Part shown: piece after piece, positions 45,901 through 51,977 of the stretch
How positions within the stretch are numbered: position 1 is the first letter of the stretch
Layout of the letters: every line of letters starts with the position of its first letter
From: Chitinophagaceae bacterium IBVUCB1
GTDB lineage: Bacteria; Bacteroidota; Bacteroidia; Chitinophagales; Chitinophagaceae
NCBI GenBank assembly: GCA_002127285.1
Contig: NFUW01000002.1
Coordinates: forward strand, 1,151,630-1,215,629
DNA: 64,000 nucleotides
Reading direction: 5' to 3'
Notes under the pieces: generated by a model
Databases searched by the model: none
Told to the model about the DNA's origin: nothing
Seen by the model: only the letters and a program-made list of their open reading frames with translations
Position numbers and translations under genes: made by a program

Positions 45901-46715
45901 TTGCGCAGCTTCGCAAAGCTGTCTGCCTTTGCTTTGCGGCCTTTTGCAAGGCTGTCATTAAATATTTTTCGCTTTTTCGTAATGCTGTCCATCCGCATTT
46001 TCTTCACTACGGCTACACTATCGGCAAAGCGTTTGCTTTCTCTGTATTTGCGACGTGCCGTCAGGCTATCGGTTCTTTTTTTCTGTATAGCGCGCACACT
46101 GTCCATGCTTTTCTTGCGTATGGCTATGGCACTATCAGTAGTCTTTTTGCGCACTGCTTTGGCACTATCCAGTTTTGCCAGCCTTACGGTTTGCAGGGCT
46201 TTAGCTTTTGCCATCCTTGCCTTCTCTACACTATCCGTATATCGCTTGCTTTCTTTGTATTTGCGTATGGCTGTCAGGCTATCCGTACGGCGTTTGCGTA
46301 TCTTGGCTATGCTATCGGCACTGCGCTGGCGGCTTGCCTTCAGGCTGTCTGTATAGCGTTTTTGCTGTGCCTGCCTTGCGGCTGTTTCTTTGGCTCTTGC
46401 TTTGGCAAGGCTGTCGCGGCTTTTTTCCTGTTGCTTGCGCTGGGCTTCCTGCGCTATGGCTTTTTCTTTTGCAGCAGCCTCTTTGGCTTTTTCGTTTTGC
46501 TTGCGTGCGGCGGTTATACTGTCTTGTTTTTGCTGTTGCTGTTTGGCCTTTTCTTTGGCAGCGGTTTCTTTGGCTTTTTCAGCTTCCTGCTGCTGTTTGC
46601 GCACGGCAGCAAGGCTGTCTTTGTTACTGCTTCTGTTTTGGGCAATAGCTAATTGGCTGCCCGCCATGCTGCAACATAGTATGATGATAAAAAATAATAT
46701 TTTACGAGGGCTCAA
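42954..46715 (-). CDS. PorW/SprE-like T9SS protein with hendecad Asp-Ser repeat extension
   Basis: A 1253-residue protein with a signal peptide (SPRKILFF then a hydrophobic core, ending LAIAQ). A 300-residue highly charged helical region comes next, with an 11-residue repeat carrying one Asp-Ser each, phased from Asp101 to Asp298. The RRIVQNTFTHYNYYFNADRK segment and the Lys-Asp-Tyr block after it match the PorW/SprE family of T9SS proteins as I recall it. TPR-type repeats and a C-terminal domain follow. No ATG is near the N-terminus; the TTG at 46715 is chosen because it opens onto the signal peptide (a TTG at 46757 is also possible). PorW links to the motor/translocon of T9SS. There is no clear lipobox, unlike PorW of Porphyromonas. 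Confidence 0.75.
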   Translation of the reverse strand: MSPRKILFFIIILCCSMAGSQLAIAQNRSSNKDSLAAVRKQQQEAEKAKETAAKEKAKQQQQKQDSITAARKQNEKAKEAAAKEKAIAQEAQRKQQEKSRDSLAKARAKETAARQAQQKRYTDSLKASRQRSADSIAKIRKRRTDSLTAIRKYKESKRYTDSVEKARMAKAKALQTVRLAKLDSAKAVRKKTTDSAIAIRKKSMDSVRAIQKKRTDSLTARRKYRESKRFADSVAVVKKMRMDSITKKRKIFNDSLAKGRKAKADSFAKLRKAKTDSLAKTRKVKTDSLAGKRKLSSDSLAKVKEKREKALKAKEKEREQKQQLAFELKIKKKQKAYTNEKMLKKRWSVPRRIVQNTFTHYNYYFNADRKMDEAIANMLRTKKDNYDSLLALFPFNPDKDSAMLSADMDSIIYKASIGIQLHDPRTKWGDDLYLLLGQAYYYKGNYKEASAAFRYELTLRDKKRKPNDNSSVYTKKAGKELSIAQKDKKVFFDFLKHHTVHNEALLWLSRTYTQMKQEGNAESVLDLLETDPNFPKELQGRLALEKAFIYLQQNDRKAAADQLVIAANDRELPDWVQMRAAFIAGQIQQSRGEYAASAASFKKVIDLNPKIEMDFQARKNMANSLMYAGGDQGETIASLKKVLKDGKYTPYYEQVYYVLGRLSANAGNNEDAISYLSQGLQSSRTTPKQKVLSYATLGGIYYNAGRYVDAKSAYDSAAALANVLPNDSLALLAVKRSMALTSITNPLLLIKTNDSLIALGMMSDKDMRAEVRKYIRKLEQQRADSIFKAENPTAQGGGGGAGNTNNGGDKSNPYTNWYFANPVLVQQGINEFKRKWGNRQLADNWRRSAAASGNSSATNNTNTTANAEDDIERDENGLPTEEALIALIPKNEEAIEELRFGIRRAYMDVANAYVKDLEDYPPAIKNLDTLNKRFPNHEHKAEELYVRYLIAIRQNRLEDAKRYANDLITLYPNSKWAPLVKPSESKGMAMVTDEEVARIYEETYNMVLDRQCDAAMRNILLAKTNYSNPRYTKRYTILEGLTLACMKKHDEADTLVRQFISSYPKDSLRPWADAVLKYIQDSRPKISGGSPITGEVKAGGSAADTSAASKAPIPKMADATGMADVPATPIPAAYTYKQVEEHYVMFVFGATDQRSSGVKAAMSDFNSFKFNELKLTTDQTPLTSSQSIITTKSFRNLAAARIYINSLRATGQIFREYQQSEYQIIPISATNYIKLVAEKDMKAYLQFYNANYK

Positions 46716-47229
46716 CTGTATTGTACCGCTTTTTGCTTCAATAATGTATAACTGCAAACTGCCCCAAATTATTATACCTGCAAGTAATTTGCAGGTATAT
46801 ATTAAGACACCTTACATATCCTTCAAAAATAGCAAAATCCCCTTAAAACAGGAATGGCTTTTATCAGGCTTCTTATAATGATAATATACATTTCAATATC
46901 AAGCGTTTATTTCGTATTTTTGTTATTTATAAAATGATGTTAAAAAACCATGAAAGGAAAATACAAATACCAATACCCAAATGCCGGATTTGATGCTCTT
47001 GATGCATCGGCAACAAAAATACGCCTCGCGAAAAACGGCAACAAAACGAAACAATTTGCGAAATTAACACTGTAAAACAATTAAATATACATAGCAAAAT
47101 AAAATTATTTGTTTTACATAGCTACCAACAACCCATTACAACAATCCCTATATTAATTTAACCAAAAGGACACACTAAAAAAATTGTGTTCATCATTCCT
47201 AAATCTTAATTTACACTCCCTTTCGCAAT
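46716..47229. other. AT-rich intergenic region of 514 nt
   Basis: Between the PorW-like gene and the 47230 gene, on divergent strands. It holds one small open frame (46950-47075) and otherwise AT-rich sequence with A runs. No hairpin, repeat or consensus -7 element stands out. Confidence 0.6.
46950..47075 (+). CDS. Possible small basic protein, 41 residues
   Basis: ATG to stop TAA encodes 41 residues, beginning MKGKYKYQYPNAGFDALDA and ending in a Lys-rich QFAKLTL. It has normal-looking codons and sits alone in an otherwise AT-rich gap, 148 nt before the start of the next gene. No family match that I recognise. It could be a chance frame; there is no ribosome binding site that I can see. Confidence 0.3.
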   Translation: MKGKYKYQYPNAGFDALDASATKIRLAKNGNKTKQFAKLTL

Positions 47230-47688
47230 ATGAGCAAGCCGGCAAAACGCAGAGATATTTTCAAACGGCTCAATACACACTACCGTTTGGTGTTTATTGA
47301 CGATGTGTCTTTGCAGGAAGTCGCCTCGTTCAGATTGACGATGCGGAAACTGTACATACTATTCAGCAGCATCTTCGTATTTGTAATCGTTGTAACGGTT
47401 GCTATACTGCTGTTAACCCCTCTTAAGTATTACATACCCGGCTACGCAGGTGGCAGCGACAGGCGCGAGATTATACAGTTGAAACACACGGTTGATTCCC
47501 TTGCCGATTTAACCGCCGCACAAGAAGCGTTTTATAACAATATGCGCGATGTAATATCGGGCGATGTAAAAACAAAACGCGATACCGCTATGCTGGATAT
47601 GAAACGTGTGAATCAGGAAGCGATGAACAACCTCGTACCTATGAATGATGAAATAAAAAAAGGTGCATTGCAACCTGCAAAAAAATAA
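47230..47688 (+). CDS. Membrane protein resembling the N-terminal part of Bacteroidota M23 peptidases
   Basis: A 152-residue protein. A polar N-terminus (HYRLVFIDDVSLQEVASFRL) leads into one transmembrane helix (about residues 40-63), then TPLKYYIPGY and an external charged, partly coiled segment. The N-terminal half looks like the start of M23-type cell-wall peptidases that I know in this phylum, but no M23 catalytic domain (HxxxD, HxH) follows, in this or other frames. The stop at 47688 is 5 nt before the AtpZ-like GTG, so the genes are probably cotranscribed. Either a stand-alone membrane factor or a truncated peptidase. Confidence 0.7.
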   Translation: MSKPAKRRDIFKRLNTHYRLVFIDDVSLQEVASFRLTMRKLYILFSSIFVFVIVVTVAILLLTPLKYYIPGYAGGSDRREIIQLKHTVDSLADLTAAQEAFYNNMRDVISGDVKTKRDTAMLDMKRVNQEAMNNLVPMNDEIKKGALQPAKK

Positions 47689-47692
47689 AGCA

Positions 47693-47905
47693 GTGAAAAA
47701 CGAAAAGCCAACCAATAGCATGATGCGCTATGCAGGCCTCGCAACACAATGGATGGTGATGCTGGCATTGGCAGTATGGGCAGGTTGGTGGCTCGACAAA
47801 CAAACAGGATGGAAGTTTCCGTTGTTCATCGTATCGCTGCCGCTGATAGCTTTATGCGTATCGCTGTGGCAGTTGGTAAAAGAATTTAATACACCGAAAA
47901 AATGA
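47693..47905 (+). CDS. AtpZ/AtpI-family small membrane protein
   Basis: A 70-residue protein with two hydrophobic helices and a loop with WWLDKQTGWKFPLF, the pattern of AtpZ/AtpI proteins associated with F-type ATP synthase assembly. The GTG at 47693 is preferred, 5 nt after the previous stop; an ATG at 47663 would overlap that gene by 26 nt. Its stop overlaps the next start (ATGA). The main ATP synthase genes are not in this window, so the pair is detached from atpB-atpE-atpF here. Confidence 0.75.
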   Translation: MKNEKPTNSMMRYAGLATQWMVMLALAVWAGWWLDKQTGWKFPLFIVSLPLIALCVSLWQLVKEFNTPKK

Positions 47906-48276
47906 GTAAACAATTTTTGATAACCACCATCGTAGCTTTTGCCATACTTACAGGCATATTTCTGTATATGAAGACTGCTGCCCCTGCGTTTGACTTTGCT
48001 GCTATGATGGGTGGCAATATACTGATGGTGGTATTGTCATCGGTTAGTTATTTGATGGTTACCAAACAAATAAAGAGCCGCCCCGAAGCGTTTGTTAGAG
48101 GGGTGTATTCGGGTACATTTCTGAAACTGTTAGTGTGTATGGCTGCTATATTGATATATGTAATGGCCAATAAACCCAACATACATAAGCCCACGTTGTT
48201 TGTGCTGTTCGGCATCTACATCGTTTACACAGTTATCGAAACAACTACATTATCTAAATTGGCAAGAGTGAAGTGA
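47902..48276 (+). CDS. Small membrane protein linked to the AtpZ-like gene
   Basis: A 124-residue protein with four hydrophobic segments. It overlaps the AtpZ-like stop by 4 nt (ATGA), so translation is probably coupled. In Bacteroidota an unnamed membrane protein often lies between AtpZ and the ATP synthase a subunit; this one matches that position and topology. The C-terminus (YIVYTVIETTTLSKLARVK) ends in a basic tail. Confidence 0.7.
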   Translation: MSKQFLITTIVAFAILTGIFLYMKTAAPAFDFAAMMGGNILMVVLSSVSYLMVTKQIKSRPEAFVRGVYSGTFLKLLVCMAAILIYVMANKPNIHKPTLFVLFGIYIVYTVIETTTLSKLARVK

Positions 48277-48277
48277 T

Positions 48278-48922
48278 ATGAAAAGGCAGGAGACATCTAT
48301 TTATCATTTAAAACATTTCTTACCCGAAAATACATTCGATTTGGTGGCTCCTTATTTTATGAGCCACACCATACACCTGACACTGACGCGCGAACGCAAA
48401 TCGGTATTGGGCGATTACCGCAACCCTACTAAAGATGAGCCTTTCCATCGCGTAACGGTCAACATCACACTCAATAAATACAGCTTTCTGATAACGCTGC
48501 TGCATGAGCTGGCACATATGCTCACCTACAATCATTTTAAAAATGATGTGCCGCCGCATGGCAAAGAATGGAAAACACAATTCCGCCATGTGCTGATACC
48601 ATTTATAGGCAAGCAGATTTTTCCTGCCGATGTAGAAAAAGCATTGATAGCCTATCTGCGAAACCCCGCAGCCAGTACGTGTACCGACCCTGCTTTGTAT
48701 AAAGCATTGTACCGCTACGACGAAAAGAAGCCCGGCTATTGTCTGGTAGATGATCTGGAAGAGGGGCATTGGTTTGAAATGGAAGATGGCAGCCTGTTTG
48801 AAGTAGTGGAACACCTGCGCACACGCAGCCGTTGCCGCGATTTGATAACACGTAAGATGTATTACTTCCAAGGCATAATAGAGGTAAAGCACGTAAGGCG
48901 GGACAGGCGTAAAATAGCCTGA
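48278..48922 (+). CDS. SprT-like zinc metallopeptidase-domain protein
   Basis: A 214-residue protein with the HEXXH motif HELAH at residues 76-80 in LITLLHELAHMLTYNHF. It is followed by HGKEWKTQFR, the SprT-family third-ligand region (WxxxF). The protein continues with a Zn-ribbon-poor C-terminus. SprT and SPRTN-type proteins act on DNA-associated proteins; here the role is unknown. It begins 1 nt after the preceding stop, so it is probably in the same transcript as the AtpZ pair, though functionally separate. Confidence 0.85.
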   Translation: MKRQETSIYHLKHFLPENTFDLVAPYFMSHTIHLTLTRERKSVLGDYRNPTKDEPFHRVTVNITLNKYSFLITLLHELAHMLTYNHFKNDVPPHGKEWKTQFRHVLIPFIGKQIFPADVEKALIAYLRNPAASTCTDPALYKALYRYDEKKPGYCLVDDLEEGHWFEMEDGSLFEVVEHLRTRSRCRDLITRKMYYFQGIIEVKHVRRDRRKIA

Positions 48923-48967
48923 AATATATTCACCCGATTTTTCACCCCGCGGAAATCTTAGATATGA

Positions 48968-48989
48968 TATAAAACAATATTGTTTTATA
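48968..48989. promoter_or_regulatory. 22-bp perfect palindrome upstream of the M13 peptidase gene
   Basis: The half site TATAAAACAAT at 48968-48978 is repeated inverted to 48989 with no spacer. It ends 1 nt before a TACTTTTG -7 element (48991-48998) and covers the region where the upstream promoter part would lie. An operator is likely by position. Confidence 0.55.
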
Positions 48990-48990
48990 C

Positions 48991-48998
48991 TACTTTTG
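48991..48998 (+). promoter_or_regulatory. -7 element for the M13 peptidase gene
   Basis: TACTTTTG matches TAnnTTTG, 22 nt before the ATG at 49021. Confidence 0.5.
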
Positions 48999-49020
48999 GC
49001 ATCTTAAATATTATACTACA

Positions 49021-51072
49021 ATGATGAAACTGAAGCATTCTATTCTTGCAGGCGTTGCGCTGGTGGCAATGGCATCGTGCGGAGAAGGTGGTGGTGGCGA
49101 CAAAGCTGCATCAGCCCGCAAACTGCTCGACCCTGCTAATATGGATACCACCATACGCCCCGGCGATGACTTCTTTATGTATGCCAACGGCACATGGCTG
49201 AAGAACAACCCCATACCCGGCGACCAAACACGCTGGGGCAGCTTTAACGAACTGCAAGAGAACAACTATAAAGCACTGCGCGCCCTGCTGGATGCAGCGG
49301 CAGCTAATAAGAGCGCAGCCAAAGGCAGTGCCGACCAGAAAGTGGGCGACCTGTATCGCAGCGGTATGGATAGCGCAGCGATAGACAAAGCAGGCATCAC
49401 CCCACTGAATGGTGTGCTGGCACGTATAGACGCGCTGACGGATGCCAATGCTGTGCTGAATGAAATAACGAAAGGACATACGGAAGGCAATACACAAGTA
49501 TTTGGCTTCTATGTATCGCCCGATGATAAGAATGTAACCAAGCAGATACCGCAGTTTATACAAAGCGGATTGGGTATGCCCGACCGCGATTTCTACTTCA
49601 ATAAAGACGAGCGCAGTGCCAAGATACGCGATGCATATAAAGCCTATCAGGTAAAGATGCTGGGGCTGATGGGTATGGACAGCACAACTGCTAAGAAAGA
49701 TGCGGCTGATATATACGCGCTTGAAGAAAAGCTGGCTGCTGCATCTATGACACGTGTAGAGATGCGCGACCCTTATAAGTTGTACAACAAATTCAATAAA
49801 GAAGGGCTGAACAAACTAACGCCCGGCATGGATTGGAATACCATCTTTACCAATCTGAAAATCGGCAGTCAGGATTCTTGCATAGTGGCTACTCCCAAAT
49901 TCTTTGCAGAGGTGAGCAAGCAACTGAAAGCTACGCCTGTAGATGTGTGGAAGAAGTACCTGAAGTTTCATACCGTAAACGACGCGGCTCCGTACCTGAG
50001 CAGCAATTTTGATAAAGCACGTTTTGATTTCTATGGCACGGTAGTACGCGGGCAGAAAGAACAAAAGCCTCGCTGGCAGCGTGTATTGAATGTAGTGGAT
50101 GGCTCTGTAGGCGAACTGCTGGGGCAGATGTATGTTGACAAACACTTCAAACCCGAAGCTAAAAAGCGTATGCTTGAAATGCTGGACAACCTGCAAACTA
50201 CATACGGCGAGCGCATCAAACGCCTCGACTGGATGAGTGATGTAACCAAGCAGAAAGCATTGGGCAAGCTGGCTACTTTCATCCGCAAAATAGGCTACCC
50301 TGATAAATGGCGCGACTATGGCAAACTGGAAATAGGTGGCAACGACTATGTAAAGAACATCATGGCGGCTTCTGCTTTCGAGTACGACTATATGATAAAC
50401 AAACTGGGCAAACCTGTTGATAAAACAGAATGGGGCATGACACCGCCAACGGTGAATGCGTACTACAATCCTGCCTTCAACGAAATCGTATTCCCTGCGG
50501 GCATACTGCAATACCCTTTCTTTGATATGGATGCAGACGATGCGGTAAACTATGGTGGTATAGGCGCGGTGATAGGCCACGAGATAACGCACGGATTTGA
50601 CGACCAGGGCCGCCAGTACGATGCAGATGGCAACCTGAATGATTGGTGGACACCCGAAGACGCTGCTAAGTTTAAAGAGAAAACCGACATCGTTGTAAAA
50701 CAATATAACAGCTTTACAGTACTCGATACCGTACACATCAATGGTGAATTGACACTGGGCGAAAACCTGGCAGACCTTGGCGGGCTGGCAATTGCTTATG
50801 AAGCATTTAAGAAAACCAAGCAAGGGCAAAGCACCGATAAGATAGATGGCTTTACACCCGAGCAGCGTTTCTTCCTTAGCTGGGCGCAGGTATGGCGCGC
50901 CAACACTACGCCCGAAGAGGCTTTCAACCGTATTAAGACAGACCCGCACTCGCCCAACCTATGGCGTTGCAACGGGCCGCTTAGCAATATGCCGGAGTTC
51001 TATCAGGCATTCGGCGTAAAGCCCGGCGACAAAATGTATCGTGCAGAAAACGAGCGTGTACGCGTGTGGTAA
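49021..51072 (+). CDS. M13-family (neprilysin/PepO-like) metalloendopeptidase lipoprotein
   Basis: A 683-residue secreted zinc peptidase. The signal peptide ends at an AMASC lipobox, so lipidated Cys is expected near residue 20. The zinc motif HEITH is at residues 520-524 and the ENLAD motif at 581-585 supplies the third ligand. NAYYNPAFNEIVFPAGIL (substrate-binding NAYY) and the C-terminal RVW (family-conserved) are present. Cleaves peptides in the periplasm or at the surface. A palindromic operator candidate and a -7 element lie upstream. A terminator follows. Confidence 0.95.
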   Translation: MMKLKHSILAGVALVAMASCGEGGGGDKAASARKLLDPANMDTTIRPGDDFFMYANGTWLKNNPIPGDQTRWGSFNELQENNYKALRALLDAAAANKSAAKGSADQKVGDLYRSGMDSAAIDKAGITPLNGVLARIDALTDANAVLNEITKGHTEGNTQVFGFYVSPDDKNVTKQIPQFIQSGLGMPDRDFYFNKDERSAKIRDAYKAYQVKMLGLMGMDSTTAKKDAADIYALEEKLAAASMTRVEMRDPYKLYNKFNKEGLNKLTPGMDWNTIFTNLKIGSQDSCIVATPKFFAEVSKQLKATPVDVWKKYLKFHTVNDAAPYLSSNFDKARFDFYGTVVRGQKEQKPRWQRVLNVVDGSVGELLGQMYVDKHFKPEAKKRMLEMLDNLQTTYGERIKRLDWMSDVTKQKALGKLATFIRKIGYPDKWRDYGKLEIGGNDYVKNIMAASAFEYDYMINKLGKPVDKTEWGMTPPTVNAYYNPAFNEIVFPAGILQYPFFDMDADDAVNYGGIGAVIGHEITHGFDDQGRQYDADGNLNDWWTPEDAAKFKEKTDIVVKQYNSFTVLDTVHINGELTLGENLADLGGLAIAYEAFKKTKQGQSTDKIDGFTPEQRFFLSWAQVWRANTTPEEAFNRIKTDPHSPNLWRCNGPLSNMPEFYQAFGVKPGDKMYRAENERVRVW

Positions 51073-51122
51073 TGTGTTTAGTTGATTGGTTGACTTGTTG
51101 ATTAGTTGACCTGATGATATGC

Positions 51123-51148
51123 AAAAGCAAGCCTTGTGGCTTGCTTTT
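51123..51148 (+). terminator. Rho-independent terminator of the M13 gene
   Basis: An 11-bp perfect stem (51123-51133 with 51138-51148) has a TTGT loop. Its right arm is the start of a 27-bp sequence repeated at 51844-51870. Confidence 0.75.
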
Positions 51149-51168
51149 GTCATTGTGGGGTAAAGATG
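51142..51168 (+). repeat. 27-bp repeat, first copy
   Basis: This 27-bp sequence is identical at 51142-51168 and 51844-51870. In both cases it begins within a terminator arm and continues through a G-rich GTGGGG and AAAGATG, in front of the genes at 51243 and 51978. Confidence 0.85.
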
Positions 51169-51242
51169 TAAACTAAGATACCGCAGTACCCAAAAAGAAT
51201 ATAAACTTTGCTGTAATGATGCAGGCATTTAAAACTACCTAT

Positions 51243-51803
51243 ATGAAAAAGCAAATACTAATAATGTTGTTGTGTATTACAACTGCTATGCAGGCCGCAG
51301 CACAAACAGGTGGCATATCCGGCACCGTTCTTAATGAGAAGAAAGAACCTGTTGTGGGCGCTTTTGTAGAAGTAACAAAAGGCGGACATAAAGAAATGTC
51401 CACCGTTACCGACCAAGAGGGCAACTATATATTAAAGCCATTGCAGCCGGGTAAGTATGATGTCATAGTGAAGTATGCTCGATACAAAATAGTAAAAACC
51501 AAAGATGTGATGGTTTATCCTGATAGCAATACGATTATGAACTATCAAATGGAACTTGATCCAAACTTTATAGAAAGACATGATTATTCAACCGGAACTA
51601 CCCAAGACACAACAATAGATATTATTTATTCTACTGATATTGATAAGATGCCTACACGGACTGTTGCTCCAAGTTCAAGTTATGAACATAGACATGATTA
51701 CGGAAGGTCATATGGACCGTTAAATTCATGTGGTCCAAGAGCACGCAAGTACAAACAAAATAGTCTTGAAAAGAAGAAGAAGAAGAGATGGCTATTCTTT
51801 TAA
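51243..51803 (+). CDS. Exported carboxypeptidase-regulatory-like domain protein
   Basis: A 186-residue protein with a signal peptide starting MKKQILIMLLCITTAM and ending QAAAQ. A beta-sandwich domain with ISGTVLNEKKEPVVGAFVEV and YILKPLQPGKYDVIVKY, the CarboxypepD_reg-like fold, follows. The C-terminal 80 residues are Ser/Thr/Tyr-rich and end in a Lys-rich run KKKKKRWLFF, which is unusual. The ATG at 51243 is preferred over one at 51216. It is closely related in signal peptide to the next gene (MKKQIL then a similar core). Function unknown. Confidence 0.75.
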   Translation: MKKQILIMLLCITTAMQAAAQTGGISGTVLNEKKEPVVGAFVEVTKGGHKEMSTVTDQEGNYILKPLQPGKYDVIVKYARYKIVKTKDVMVYPDSNTIMNYQMELDPNFIERHDYSTGTTQDTTIDIIYSTDIDKMPTRTVAPSSSYEHRHDYGRSYGPLNSCGPRARKYKQNSLEKKKKKRWLFF

Positions 51804-51824
51804 TTGCTATAGTTGATAATACTC

Positions 51825-51850
51825 AAAAGCAGGCTGTATAGCCTGCTTTT
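51825..51850 (+). terminator. Rho-independent terminator of the 51243 gene
   Basis: An 11-bp perfect stem (51825-51835 with 51840-51850) has a GTAT loop, followed by the second copy of the 27-bp repeat. Confidence 0.75.
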
Positions 51851-51870
51851 GTCATTGTGGGGTAAAGATG
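51844..51870 (+). repeat. 27-bp repeat, second copy
   Basis: Identical to 51142-51168. It ends 107 nt before the vWA gene start; the first copy ends 74 nt before the 51243 start. Confidence 0.85.
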
Positions 51871-51977
51871 CGGGAATAGATACATGGTTCTGTCATTAAT
51901 AAAATGTTTTTGATACGGTCGTATGGAAACTGCAAATATGCTGCATCATACAGATGAACGTTATAAAATTCATGTGT

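Noticed and set aside
45811-46652. Plus-strand open frames of up to 181 codons opposite the repeat region of the PorW-like gene
   Set aside because: They arise from the reverse complement of the 11-residue repeat (Leu/Ser/Arg/Phe-rich) and have no start context of their own.
47230-47688. Frameshifted M23 peptidase with the catalytic part in another frame
   Set aside because: The next coding region starts 5 nt later and is an AtpZ-like protein; no HxxxD or HxH motif is found downstream.
47663-47905. AtpZ-like gene starting at the ATG at 47663
   Set aside because: It would overlap the upstream gene by 26 nt; the GTG at 47693 gives a clean 5-nt gap and the expected size.
49816-50949. Long open frame (377 codons) on the minus strand opposite the M13 peptidase gene
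   Set aside because: It is a shadow of a strong coding gene with HEITH and ENLAD motifs; the antisense product has low-complexity aromatic/Val composition and no family features.
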